Positions 8,819 to 17,523 of a stretch of 57,372 nucleotides of DNA are shown in pieces. The DNA comes from Pseudomonadota bacterium (GTDB taxonomy: Bacteria; Desulfobacterota; Binatia; UBA1149). How positions within the stretch are numbered: the first letter of the stretch is position 1; every line of letters starts with the position of its first letter. Both the position numbers and the translations under genes were made by a program. The notes below the pieces were generated by a model. That model did no database searches, had not been told where the DNA came from, and saw only the letters and a list, made by a program, of their open reading frames with translations. The stretch lies in NCBI GenBank assembly GCA_014382245.1, contig JACNKC010000085.1:1-57372 (forward strand), given 5' to 3'.

Positions 8819-10236
8819 GCTTGTCTCTCCCTGATCGCAGTACGTACCTCGAAAATGCCGGTGTCCATCTGTTCGAGCAGCCCGGAGAGCGCCGGCAGCA
8901 GCCGGTAAGGGATTCCTATCGCCTCGCAGGCCTCGGTAATATCGCGCACCTCGGTCGGACTGAGGTCCGCCAACGAAACCAGTACCAGCTTAACCCGGTG
9001 AGTGCTCGCGGCCATGGCCATGTCGGACGCGCCGCCAATGACCCGGATCCCGTGTATGATGCCGCCCCAGCTGTCGGGCTCGTGGTCTATGATTCCCATG
9101 GGCATATAACGTGACTCCGGATCTTCAAGCAGTGCCCGCAGTATGTTGTCCGCCCCGTGCCCGGATCCAGCAACGAGAACGTTGACCATCGGCCCGGTCC
9201 AGCCGTCACCAGCACGGCCGGCCCGGAAGGCCTGCATGAGATAACGGCTGATCGTCAACATGAAAATGACCAGCAACCAGTCTATCAGGAAAATAGCCCG
9301 CGAATGCCCGCGAAAACCCGAAAAGTAATCGGCAGCCACGATGAGCGCTGAGCCCACGCTGACCGCCTTTATGATGGCCGCGAAGTCACGACGGGAAAAC
9401 CTCTCCACCGCCCGCTGGTAGAGACCGAAGTAGACAAAAATCGGCGGCCGCAACAGCGTGATCCACAGCAGGGTAACCCCTATGTAAGGCATCGACCGAT
9501 CTTGAAGCACCCAGTCCGTCTTCAACAGGTTGGCAAATATATAGGCCAGCATCACGAGCAGCAGATCGCCCAACGCCATGTAAATACGGCTTCGATTACG
9601 GGCGAAAAAACCCACCTTCAACTGGCTCAGCGCGAGCTTGAATACCCCGACCAGCAAAAACCCGAGATCACCGGCAAGCGAAAAATTGCGCACGTAGTCA
9701 AGGTCGCGCTGCAGTTTTCCAGGCAGTAGGTGTTCGATGTAGTAGGACTCGGTATCAACCGTACCCTCGGGGTACTCGGCGGTCTCGTCACGCCCGTCCA
9801 TCTGGCTGGGCCCTATCATGCCCGGCTTCACGTCGAGCACAGCCCGCTGCTCGTTGGAATAGAAGTTTACGAAGTAGGGGTCTTCAGGACGAGGGCCGAC
9901 GAGCGACATGTCACCCACAAGGACATTGAAGAGTTGCGGCAGCTCGTCCAGCTTCGTCCAGCGCAGGACGTGTCCCACCCGGGTAACGCGGGGATCTCGC
10001 TTAACGGTCAGCCTCGCGCCGCTGCGATAAGCGCCCACGACCATCGTCCTGAACTTGAAGATCCAGAAGGGCTGCCCGCCCCTGCCACTTCGCTCCTGGC
10101 GATAAAAAACAGGGCCACGGGTATCGAGTTTTACCAACGCGGCTATCACCAGCAGCAGCGGCAACAACACCAGCAGTCCAGGCAGACAGAAGAGCAGGTC
10201 GATTAGCCGCTTTCCTATGGACGCGGCGTTCTTCAT
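8815..10236 (-). CDS. Initiating phosphoglycosyl transferase with permuted (PGT-first) domain order
   Basis: 473 aa. Residues 1-~200 are a complete monotopic phosphoglycosyl transferase: a re-entrant hydrophobic helix at 11-35, KFRTM at 61-65, the catalytic Asp-Glu pair at 97-98 in KLDELPQ, and GPRPEDP at 114-120. Residues ~219-335 add four membrane segments. Residues ~350-473 form a Rossmann-like CoA_binding_3 domain ([12 protein letters not shown]). In WbaP-type enzymes the membrane bundle and Rossmann domain come first and the PGT domain last, so the order here is reversed. It should transfer a sugar phosphate to undecaprenyl phosphate and start repeat-unit synthesis. It overlaps both neighbours by four bases. 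Confidence 0.88.
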   Translation of the reverse strand: MKNAASIGKRLIDLLFCLPGLLVLLPLLLVIAALVKLDTRGPVFYRQERSGRGGQPFWIFKFRTMVVGAYRSGARLTVKRDPRVTRVGHVLRWTKLDELPQLFNVLVGDMSLVGPRPEDPYFVNFYSNEQRAVLDVKPGMIGPSQMDGRDETAEYPEGTVDTESYYIEHLLPGKLQRDLDYVRNFSLAGDLGFLLVGVFKLALSQLKVGFFARNRSRIYMALGDLLLVMLAYIFANLLKTDWVLQDRSMPYIGVTLLWITLLRPPIFVYFGLYQRAVERFSRRDFAAIIKAVSVGSALIVAADYFSGFRGHSRAIFLIDWLLVIFMLTISRYLMQAFRAGRAGDGWTGPMVNVLVAGSGHGADNILRALLEDPESRYMPMGIIDHEPDSWGGIIHGIRVIGGASDMAMAASTHRVKLVLVSLADLSPTEVRDITEACEAIGIPYRLLPALSGLLEQMDTGIFEVRTAIRERQA

Positions 10237-11405
10237 GCCCGCTGCTCCCCCGCTATTCTCCTGACACTGTTGGCCACCGCGGCTACGTCATCGTCAGTCA
10301 TCTTGGGGAAGAACGGCAACGAGATCGATGTCTCGAACAGGTTCGAGGCATTCTTGAAACTGTCGCGGCTGAGACCAAGCTTTTCCTGGAACCACGGGTG
10401 GTAGTGGGCAGGAATGAAATGGACACTGGTACCTATGTTGTCGGCCTTGAGCATGTCGATGAAATCGTTCCGCGAGCAGCGCAGTTCTGCTGGCTTGAGC
10501 CTCATGATGTACAGGTGCCACGCCGACACGCCTTCGGTACAGGGCGCCGGCGTAATGATGCCCGGCAGACCTTCGAGCAGCTCGGTGTAGAGCCTCGCCA
10601 ATTCAACGCGCCTTTCCTGGAAGCCCTGCAGTCGATCGAGCTGGTGAAGGCCTATGGCCGCGTTGATGTCGGTCATGTTGTACTTGAAGCCCTGCCGCGA
10701 AACTTCGTAGTACCAGCTCCCCTCGGCCGAATAGCGTTTCCATGCGTCCCGCGAGATACCGTGAAGCCGGATCATGCGCGCCGCGTCGGCCAGTTCCTCA
10801 TCGTCGGTAGCCAGCACGCCCCCCTCCCCGGTGGTGATGTTCTTACCGGCGTAGAGGCTGTATGCCGACACCCGCCCGAGGCCACCAACCGGGGCACCCC
10901 GGTACTCGGTGCCCAGGGCGTGGGCCGCATCCTGCAACACCCAGGCACCGCAGTTCTCGGCGAGTTCGCCGATCGCGGCCATGTCGCAGGGCACACCGGC
11001 TATGTGTATGGGCAGGATGACCCGCGTGGCATCATTGCAGCTTCGAGCCACGAGCGCGGGGTTCATGTTAGGAGAATCCTCGAGGGTGTCCACGAGAACC
11101 GGCCTGGCACCAGCCTGGAGAATACTCGAGATGGTCGAGGGAAAGGTATAGGGGCTGGTAATGACTTCGTCGCCCTCTCCAAGCTCACCAGCCACCATGG
11201 CTATATGAAGAGCTGCCGTACACGAAGACACCGCGACGGCGTGGCGAACGCCAGCCACCTGCGCAAATTTTTCTTCGAAACGCACGGTCTTCGGCCCCAT
11301 GGTGAGCCACCCCGACTTCAGGGTATCCACCACCTCGGCGATCTCCTCGTCCCCGAGGTACGGGCGATGAAAAGGGAGAAAATCTTTCAGCCTGCTGTCG
11401 CTCAC
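10233..11405 (-). CDS. DegT/DnrJ/EryC1/StrS family sugar aminotransferase
   Basis: 390 aa, the usual length for PLP-dependent nucleotide-sugar aminotransferases. It shows AVAVSSCTAALHIA for phosphate binding, QDAAHALG for the PLP Asp, and the Schiff-base lysine in YAGKNITTGEGG. It would transaminate a keto-sugar nucleotide, perhaps the product of the Gfo/Idh/MocA enzyme or an SDR in the same operon. The GTG start overlaps the preceding stop by one base (TAGTG). Confidence 0.9.
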   Translation of the reverse strand: MSDSRLKDFLPFHRPYLGDEEIAEVVDTLKSGWLTMGPKTVRFEEKFAQVAGVRHAVAVSSCTAALHIAMVAGELGEGDEVITSPYTFPSTISSILQAGARPVLVDTLEDSPNMNPALVARSCNDATRVILPIHIAGVPCDMAAIGELAENCGAWVLQDAAHALGTEYRGAPVGGLGRVSAYSLYAGKNITTGEGGVLATDDEELADAARMIRLHGISRDAWKRYSAEGSWYYEVSRQGFKYNMTDINAAIGLHQLDRLQGFQERRVELARLYTELLEGLPGIITPAPCTEGVSAWHLYIMRLKPAELRCSRNDFIDMLKADNIGTSVHFIPAHYHPWFQEKLGLSRDSFKNASNLFETSISLPFFPKMTDDDVAAVANSVRRIAGEQRA

Positions 11406-12727
11406 TATCTGCTCGACTCGCCGGACCGTATATAGCTGTTGATAATCGCTCCCAGTTCAACGAGGTTTTTATTCCTGTCCCAGATATCTTCCACTTTCTT
11501 TCTCGCCGCCAAGCCGATGCGCGCGGCCAGGCCTGCGTCCCCGTGCAGGCGGGCGATGGCATCGGCCAGCCCCTCGCTGTCTCGTTGCTCAACGAGGATC
11601 CCGTCTACACCGTCGTCGATGAGTTCGGGCACGCCCGATATATCAGACCCGATAACAGGAAGGCCCGTGGCCATTGCTTCTGCCAGTACGTTGGGAATCA
11701 CGTCCTGCTTACCGTAGCGCCCGAGCACTATACTGGGAAGGGCAAAAATATCGGCAGCCCCGTAGAGCCCCGACAATCGGTCATGATCAATATATCCATG
11801 GAAGGTCACACGGGCTGAAATTCCAAGCTCTGCAGCTCTTTTTTCAAGAAAAGCTCGCTGTGGGCCGCCGCCGACCACGTCACAGCTCACGCTTATGCCG
11901 CGCTGCGCTAAAATGGCGATGGCGTCGAGCAGGTAGTGGATCCCCTTGTACTCTTCGAGGCTGCCGCAGGTCATCACCCTTAAGCCCTCGTGCTCTTCCT
12001 TCCTCGCCACACTGAAACGTTCGAGGTCCGCGCCGTGGTAATTCACGTGGATCTTGTCGGACTCGCCCCGGGCTACCATCGTCGCGAGGTATTTTGCGTT
12101 CACCCTCGCGCAGGTAACCACGAACTCAGCCGACCTGATCTTCTCGGGCAGCAGCCTGGCCACCATGTGAATGTCGTAGGCGTGGGCCGTGAAGCTATAA
12201 GGAATCCCTCTCCACCTGCGTACGAGCATGGCCACCGTGGTGGGATAGGTGGCCCAGTGCGCGTGCACGTGTTCTATGCCCTCTCTCTCAAAAAGCTCGG
12301 CGAGGTAGAAAGCGTAGGGCAACATGGCAAAAGAACGCAGCAGGTAGAGCAGGTCGTTGCTCTTCAAGAACGCGTCTGCGCGTTCTTGAATCCCCATCGT
12401 GCTGCCACCCCCATCTTCGCCGGCGACGCGCCCTGGCACTTCTTTCCAGGTCGTGAACACGTAGCCGACCAGGCCCAGCGCCTTGAAGGGTTGCGAAGTG
12501 AATGCCCGCAGGGTTGCTGCGAGCATTGCCGGCGCCAGGATTCGCGGGCAGTAAGCGGTCTCGTTAACCAACCGAAGAGCTTCGGGCTGTTGCTGGCCCT
12601 TGCTTCTTGGCTTCAGGGAAACCAGGCGCAGATCATAGCCGCGCCGCTTCAACCCGAGCACCTCACCCAGGGTAAAGGTCTGGTGTAGGACCGGAAACGC
12701 CGGAAAGAGGTAAGCCAGGCGCCGCAT
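11405..12727 (-). CDS. GT4-type glycosyltransferase, WcaL/AmsK-like
   Basis: 440 aa. The N-terminus LAYLFPAFPVLHQTFTLGEV and the HVHAHWATYPTTVAML segment are typical of the WcaL/AmsK colanic/amylovoran glycosyltransferase branch. The E-x7-E motif is modified to D-x7-E in QDVIPNVLAEAMATG. It is the first glycosyltransferase in the operon, eight bases after the polymerase gene, and is expected to act on the cytoplasmic face. Donor sugar unknown. Confidence 0.86.
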   Translation of the reverse strand: MRRLAYLFPAFPVLHQTFTLGEVLGLKRRGYDLRLVSLKPRSKGQQQPEALRLVNETAYCPRILAPAMLAATLRAFTSQPFKALGLVGYVFTTWKEVPGRVAGEDGGGSTMGIQERADAFLKSNDLLYLLRSFAMLPYAFYLAELFEREGIEHVHAHWATYPTTVAMLVRRWRGIPYSFTAHAYDIHMVARLLPEKIRSAEFVVTCARVNAKYLATMVARGESDKIHVNYHGADLERFSVARKEEHEGLRVMTCGSLEEYKGIHYLLDAIAILAQRGISVSCDVVGGGPQRAFLEKRAAELGISARVTFHGYIDHDRLSGLYGAADIFALPSIVLGRYGKQDVIPNVLAEAMATGLPVIGSDISGVPELIDDGVDGILVEQRDSEGLADAIARLHGDAGLAARIGLAARKKVEDIWDRNKNLVELGAIINSYIRSGESSR

Positions 12728-12735
12728 AGCTTCAA

Positions 12736-14280
12736 TCAGGCCGCCAAGGCAACCGTTGGCCGCCCACCGGGGACCGTTCCCGTTTCACGGTAGTACTCGT
12801 GAAGCCGGATAAGACTCAGGCACAAGCCAACGATGATGTAGAATACGATGTTCACCCACATGTCCGCGAACAGGCAGAATACCACGAAACCGATGAGCGA
12901 GGTGTGCATGGCGTCGACAGCCCACTTCATACCCACGGGAGCATAGGCGCCCTCGGCGTACTCGCGACGCAGAACCCGCAGTCTCTTAAACAGGCTGGTA
13001 AAAACGTAGAGGTACAGAATGAGAACGACCAGCCCCCCTTCAACCGTCGCCCAGAGATAAGAGTTATGTGGTGGTGCGGTCTCCCCGTATTGGTCTACGG
13101 CAGCACGCTCGGTTGAAAAATTGCCCAGGCCCACGCCGAAAACCGGGTGGCGGGGGATCATGGCCAGGGTCGATACGAGGTTCTGACCGCGTTTTTCAAA
13201 TGATCCACGGGCGATCTGCCCCTCGGCAAGAGCCTCGGGATTAGCCCGAAACTGGGTCAGCCTGGTCGCAACCCCTTCGGGCAATACCACGCCGACCAGG
13301 TTCACCTGGAAACCGAATTGCAGCAGCAGGGCCAGCGAGGCAACTGCCATGCCCACGACGCGCCTGAGGCCGAAACGTCCTTCCATCGACACAATGGCCA
13401 GAAAAAGCAGGAGATTGAGCACCCCGCTGCGCGAAGCGGTAAGGGGGATAATTATAATCGGAATCGCTACGGCCACGAGCCACATCCCCCGCCCGAACCA
13501 GTGCTTTACCTCGTTTCGGTAATACCAGGTAAGAGAGAGACAGAAAAGGGCAAAGTAGGCGAGCTTGTTCGGGTTGCGCCCGGTGTAGAGAGCTGTGCCG
13601 ACGTCGCCAAGTACCCTTACCCGACCGGTACCCCAACCGAAAGGCCCGGATTCTGCGCTGATGCTGAAGTAGGTCATAACCAGGCAGGCAACCACGGTGG
13701 CCATTACAGCTGTGATCTCCCGCGGACTGCGCACGAAAAAGAAAAGAAAAACCAGGAACAAATAGCGAGTGAGCAGTTTCAAGCGCGGATCACGCATGTC
13801 GACAAGAACCGAGTAGTCAGCGGCCCTTACGCGCAGCGCTTTCTCTACCACCACCCCCGACGCGCCCTCGCTCGGAGGCATGTAGGCAAACGACGATGCG
13901 ATAAAAATCAGTGCCGCGATCGCCAGTACGACCATGACCGGTTCCCCAAGAAGCCAACCGGGACGCTCCCTGATAATACCGATAACCAGCATACCAATGA
14001 ACACCACCCCCAACACGTTGTTAATGGTTATGTTGCCTCCGGCAATCAGGAAGTTGGGGTAGGTAAAAAGGAAGGTAACCACGTAGATGCAGATGCCCAC
14101 CACCGGGCGGCGCAGCACGAGCGAACCGGCAAGCAGCGCAGAGCCGGCACCGAGCACGACCAGTCCGCCGCCCGTCCTGAAAGCCAGGGCGGCCACCACC
14201 GCCACCACGACGGCTGCAACGTAGGCCGCGAGCTGTCCCCCGCGTACCGCGGGCATTGATTGCTGGGTTATCGTCGCCAT
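12736..14280 (-). CDS. O-antigen polymerase/ligase family (Wzy/WaaL-like) membrane protein
   Basis: 514 aa with roughly 10-12 hydrophobic helices and a large periplasmic loop. The loop includes the Wzy_C-type motif GVGLGNFS followed by PPHNSYLWATVEGG, the conserved His-Asn region of the O-antigen ligase superfamily. Its place between the copolymerase and the glycosyltransferases favours a Wzy polymerase joining repeat units in the periplasm. A ligase role cannot be excluded from sequence alone. Confidence 0.85.
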   Translation of the reverse strand: MATITQQSMPAVRGGQLAAYVAAVVVAVVAALAFRTGGGLVVLGAGSALLAGSLVLRRPVVGICIYVVTFLFTYPNFLIAGGNITINNVLGVVFIGMLVIGIIRERPGWLLGEPVMVVLAIAALIFIASSFAYMPPSEGASGVVVEKALRVRAADYSVLVDMRDPRLKLLTRYLFLVFLFFFVRSPREITAVMATVVACLVMTYFSISAESGPFGWGTGRVRVLGDVGTALYTGRNPNKLAYFALFCLSLTWYYRNEVKHWFGRGMWLVAVAIPIIIIPLTASRSGVLNLLLFLAIVSMEGRFGLRRVVGMAVASLALLLQFGFQVNLVGVVLPEGVATRLTQFRANPEALAEGQIARGSFEKRGQNLVSTLAMIPRHPVFGVGLGNFSTERAAVDQYGETAPPHNSYLWATVEGGLVVLILYLYVFTSLFKRLRVLRREYAEGAYAPVGMKWAVDAMHTSLIGFVVFCLFADMWVNIVFYIIVGLCLSLIRLHEYYRETGTVPGGRPTVALAA

Positions 14281-14299
14281 CGGGCGAGTGCCCTACCGG

Positions 14300-15025
14300 T
14301 CAGGCTACGAGCTCGGATATAGCGACGGGCATGTACTCGCGCCGCTTGTTGAGAACTGAGCCCAGAACTTCCCCACCGGCCTTGCGAACGGCTTCAATGG
14401 TCCTCGAAGCTACCGCGACGGGTGTCGAATCGGCCTCCACGACCAGGACCACTCCGTCGACCGCAGCAGCAACCGTGGCCGCGTCCGGGTACAGCGCAAA
14501 AGGGGGTACATCGATGAATACCAGGTCGGCCTGAGACGCGAGGTCTTTTACAAGGGCAGGCATGTCCGCTCTCTCGAGCAGCACAATTGCGTCGTCGCCG
14601 CCGGTGCCGGCGGTGACCAGGCGAACGCCGCTCTCCGCGGTGTCCTGTATCACCTGGTCCAGGGTCTTCTCGCCGGAGATAACATTCATTACACCTTCGG
14701 GCGAACCGGCCTGGGCCATGCGCCACAAGCAAGGAGTACGGAAGTTCATGTCGACAAGGAGAACCTTGTTATTGCCGTTGGAGGCTGCCGCCCGGGCAAG
14801 TAACCAGGCCACAGAAGATGCGCCCTCACCGTGCAGTGAACTCGAAACCACGACGGTTTTTACTTCAGCGCCGATGTTGATACTGGTCATGGCCTGCCGT
14901 AGTTCGAAATCCTCATCGGCCGTGGCCGTGGCGATCCCGGGTGCAGCGACGCTCCGCTGCCCTGTCTCGGCAGCTCCCGACCTGAGGTTCTCGGCTCTCT
15001 TCAATGCTTCATATGTTCTGCTCAT
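14300..15025 (-). CDS. CpsD/CapB-like BY-kinase family protein with degenerate P-loop
   Basis: 241 aa starting MSRTYEALKRAE, the usual opening of cytoplasmic tyrosine autokinases that pair with a Wzz/GumC copolymerase. The P-loop reads HGEGASS at 65-71: Ala69 replaces the lysine of GEGKS. The Walker A' motif reads DMN at 92-94 instead of DxD. The Walker B-like FIDVPP is kept. Only one tyrosine (in RREYMP) remains near the C-terminus, not a Tyr cluster. ATP hydrolysis and autophosphorylation may be weak or lost. It overlaps the copolymerase by four bases. Confidence 0.83.
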   Translation of the reverse strand: MSRTYEALKRAENLRSGAAETGQRSVAAPGIATATADEDFELRQAMTSINIGAEVKTVVVSSSLHGEGASSVAWLLARAAASNGNNKVLLVDMNFRTPCLWRMAQAGSPEGVMNVISGEKTLDQVIQDTAESGVRLVTAGTGGDDAIVLLERADMPALVKDLASQADLVFIDVPPFALYPDAATVAAAVDGVVLVVEADSTPVAVASRTIEAVRKAGGEVLGSVLNKRREYMPVAISELVA

Positions 15026-16491
15026 GACTTTCTTACTCCAGTTTCACTCGCACCGTTTTCACCGTACTCGTCTTCCGGCAGCTCCGCTATAACGGGAACC
15101 CCCAGGTTGTAGCGCACATCGGCGGCGCTGTTCATCACCGGGGTCAACAGCTCCATCGCTACCGCCGAACCAACGCTTATCAGCAGGGCGGCGAACAGCG
15201 ACAGCACCATGGTAACGACCTTGAAGTCGGGCACCTTCTGCAGGGGAAGCCCCGCTGCCTCGATGATGCTCACGCCCGAAATACCAGCCTTGTCCATCGC
15301 GCTCGAAACGCGCAGTTGGTCAAACTTCTGAAGAAGACCGCGGTAACTGTCCTTCTTCTCCTGCCTGTCACGGCGCATCCTCATCACTTCGTAGTGCTGC
15401 TCGTGCATCGTGGCGATGCGTACTCCGTAGCCGCCGAGTTTTTCGGCGAGAAGTGCCCTGCGCGACTCCAATGCTCCCAGCTCAGCCTGGGAATCCAACA
15501 AGGACTCTTCTATACGCCGGCGAATACTCGAAGCGCTGATTTTCTTGCGACCGACAACGGTCTTCTCCTGGAGCCCCACCTGGGCCGAGAGCGCCGCTAT
15601 CTCCCTGTCCACGTCCATGAGCAGGCGATGCTCGGGAGTGTAGAGCTGCATCAGCCGTTCTCTTTCAATCTTGAGACGCGAAAGGTTCTGGCGCAGGAAA
15701 CCAACCAGCGGGTTGGGCACCATGTCTACCTCGGAGGTACCGCTCTCGGGTACGTACTCGAGCTCTGCCTCCAGCGCTACTATCCTCGTCGCTGTCTCGG
15801 CGATCGTAGCCTCGGTCCTCCGCAGGTCTGCCTCGACCTGGGCCTGCTGGCGGATGAGCACATCTTTTTGCGTCGCCACCGCGGTGAGGCCGTGTTCCTT
15901 GTCAAAATCCTCAAGTTCCTTGTCCATGGTCCCCAGCGAGACACGGGCCATCTGGAGCTCTCGTTCAAAAAAGTCGGCGGCCCCCCCCGAACTGTGCAGC
16001 TCTATGGAGTAGTCGACATAAAGCCTGACCAGGGAGTTAACCACCAGTACCGCCTCCTCCTCGGAAGAACTGCGATACGAAACCTCGACCACGTTGGAGT
16101 CAGCCTTGCGCACTACCCTCAAGGAACCGCGCAAGTTGTCCATGGAGGGAACATCGGGGTCAGTCTCGCCATCGCCGGCCATTGCCGCGGCGAGGTCAAA
16201 GTGCAACCTGCGCAGCAGTTCACGGCTCCTGAGAACCTGCATCTCCGAGTTCACTAACGAATCGTTGGGAAGACTGGATACCTCTTCCTTGCGATCCATG
16301 GGCGAAACCTCGGGATAGACTCGGTCCTTTCCTATGAGAATTTTCGCCGACGCACTGTAAGTCGGAGCCTTGAGCAGGTTACCCAGGTTGCTCGGCACGA
16401 AGACCAGCAAAAAGAGCAGCACTACAAGGCGGCGATGTTTGAAAACGGCCCCAGTTGCCTGGCGCAGCAGATATCCGGATCTTGCTTCCAT
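15022..16491 (-). CDS. Wzz/GumC-like polysaccharide copolymerase (chain-length determinant)
   Basis: 489 aa. A membrane helix at ~20-38 is followed by the Wzz domain (APTYSASAKILIGKD), long periplasmic coiled coils, and a second helix at ~425-445 preceded by the proline-containing AAGLPLQKVPDFKV segment. There is no C-terminal kinase domain; the CpsD-like partner is the next gene. It controls chain length and couples polymerisation to export through the Wza-like channel. ATG start, 16 nt after the export lipoprotein gene. Confidence 0.9.
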   Translation of the reverse strand: MEARSGYLLRQATGAVFKHRRLVVLLFLLVFVPSNLGNLLKAPTYSASAKILIGKDRVYPEVSPMDRKEEVSSLPNDSLVNSEMQVLRSRELLRRLHFDLAAAMAGDGETDPDVPSMDNLRGSLRVVRKADSNVVEVSYRSSSEEEAVLVVNSLVRLYVDYSIELHSSGGAADFFERELQMARVSLGTMDKELEDFDKEHGLTAVATQKDVLIRQQAQVEADLRRTEATIAETATRIVALEAELEYVPESGTSEVDMVPNPLVGFLRQNLSRLKIERERLMQLYTPEHRLLMDVDREIAALSAQVGLQEKTVVGRKKISASSIRRRIEESLLDSQAELGALESRRALLAEKLGGYGVRIATMHEQHYEVMRMRRDRQEKKDSYRGLLQKFDQLRVSSAMDKAGISGVSIIEAAGLPLQKVPDFKVVTMVLSLFAALLISVGSAVAMELLTPVMNSAADVRYNLGVPVIAELPEDEYGENGASETGVRKS

Positions 16492-16507
16492 CGGTCTTCG
16501 TCCTCTC

Positions 16508-17218
16508 CTAGTTTCCTATATTGGGCAGCCGCGTGCTGGGCTCCCTGACGGGTATCAGTCCGCGAATGTACTGGTCAACCCAATTGTTGGCGTTGGCGAT
16601 CCAGGTACGGGGCACGAAGACCACGTCATTGGGTCCCAGCAGTGCATCGGCGCTGGCATCTCCGTCATCAATCATTGCTTCCAGGTCGAGCCTGTCGGCT
16701 TCGTAATTTCCTGGCCCCTTCCAGCGAACAAGCAGCACGCTGTCAGTCTTGGCCGTCCGCTTGAGCCCGCCGCGCTCGACTATGGCCCTGAAGGAAGTCA
16801 TGCCGGGCCTCAGTCGCACGTAGCCGGGATCCCCTACTTCGCCACCCACGTAGACGCGCCTGACCGCCATCTCGCGGATCACCACGCTCACGGTGGGTTC
16901 ACGGTAGGTCACCGACGCCCTGCTCAGCAGGTCTCTGCTCAAGTCCCAGGTCGTCAGGCCGGCTGCCCGGAACTCCCCGAGGGAAGGCACGCCAACGTGG
17001 CCATCACTCCTGACGGTGGCCACGGTGTCCAGCTCCGGGTGAAAAGGAAACTTGATATCGATCACGTCGCCCACCACCACGCTGTAGGGAAGCGTGCTAC
17101 CGTCGGCTGCCAGGGCCTCGGACGGAATGAATGTACTGTTTGATAGTTCCCTGGCCGCCGAGCAACCCGAAAGAGTAGCCGCCGTCACCAGGATTAAAGT
17201 TCCAATTATCGTCTTCAT
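16508..17218 (-). CDS. Wza-like polysaccharide export lipoprotein
   Basis: 236 aa. A lipoprotein signal ends in LSGC (Cys19). The polysaccharide export domain (YSVVVGDVIDIKF) is followed by SLBB-like beta-grasp segments (VYVGGEVGDPGYVRLRPG). It is shorter than E. coli Wza, as in many delta-type loci, and lacks an obvious C-terminal amphipathic helix. It should form the outer-membrane or periplasmic export channel. It is the first gene of the long export/assembly operon, directly behind a perfect sigma-54 promoter. A weak GGAAAG ribosome site precedes the ATG. Confidence 0.9.
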   Translation of the reverse strand: MKTIIGTLILVTAATLSGCSAARELSNSTFIPSEALAADGSTLPYSVVVGDVIDIKFPFHPELDTVATVRSDGHVGVPSLGEFRAAGLTTWDLSRDLLSRASVTYREPTVSVVIREMAVRRVYVGGEVGDPGYVRLRPGMTSFRAIVERGGLKRTAKTDSVLLVRWKGPGNYEADRLDLEAMIDDGDASADALLGPNDVVFVPRTWIANANNWVDQYIRGLIPVREPSTRLPNIGN

Positions 17219-17300
17219 ATTGTTCTTTCCGTTCTGTAGTCATTGCCCCGGCAGACCGCATGGAGTGGCATCCAGGGCGAGATTTCTCTGCCCAGGGGCA

Positions 17301-17315
17301 GCAAGTATAGTGCCA
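17301..17315 (-). promoter_or_regulatory. Sigma-54 (-24/-12) promoter for the polysaccharide export operon
   Basis: On the minus strand the sequence is TGGCAC-TATAC-TTGC followed by T, an exact match to the RpoN consensus with the invariant GG and GC ten bases apart. Initiation would be near 17289, leaving a leader of about 70 nt before the Wza-like start codon at 17218. An NtrC-type activator gene lies nearby at 19632-21056. Confidence 0.85.
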
Positions 17316-17321
17316 CGATAT

Positions 17322-17404
17322 CCCCCACATGCGGGGATCTTTCTTCCCCCGACCGGGGGGGGATTCCCACCCATCTGGCCGTTCGGACTCCCCGCCCGGG
17401 TGGG
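17322..17404 (-). promoter_or_regulatory. Three CCCCC-N4-GGG-type candidate activator sites
   Basis: Copies are at 17322-17336 (six-base spacer), 17346-17362 (spacer gacc) and 17390-17404 (CCCC-gccc-GGGTGGG). The first begins seven bases beyond the -24 box. The set resembles three copies upstream of the ATPase promoter. Interpretation as enhancer sites for the NtrC-type regulator is inference. Confidence 0.45.
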
Positions 17405-17523
17405 TTTTTGTGGTCCTGGATCATCATCAATAAAAACTGCCTTAGTCGTGTGCCACAGCCTCTGGCCCTACTCTGCGTCATTGCATAAACGCAAGGCTGG
17501 GCGTTTCCGCACTGCCGGGTCAC

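Larger units (their letters stand above)
17219..17523 (-). other. 305-nt regulatory intergenic region upstream of the export operon
   Basis: No plausible gene is present. The stretch holds a sigma-54 promoter (17301-17315), three CCCCC/GGG upstream elements (17322-17404), a GGGTTTTTGTGG segment at 17402-17413 that recurs in the other regulated intergenic region, and a ~70-nt leader. CCCACCC (17366-17372) and GGGTGGG (17398-17404) could also pair. Confidence 0.6.

Noticed and set aside
6602-11405. Assigning the Gfo/Idh/MocA and DegT genes as wbpB/wbpE
   Set aside because: The matching N-acetyltransferase and UDP-HexNAc 6-dehydrogenase are absent from the window, so only family-level calls are supported.
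4609-14259. Long plus-strand open frames antisense to the polysaccharide genes (for example 7661-8908, 10398-11435, 13318-14259)
   Set aside because: They arise from codon bias on the opposite strand of well-supported genes and show no recognisable domains.
17366-17409. CCCACCC/GGGTGGG stem followed by TTTTT as a plus-strand terminator
   Set aside because: No plus-strand gene reads into it, the loop is 25 bases, and the same bases fit the repeated upstream-element pattern better.
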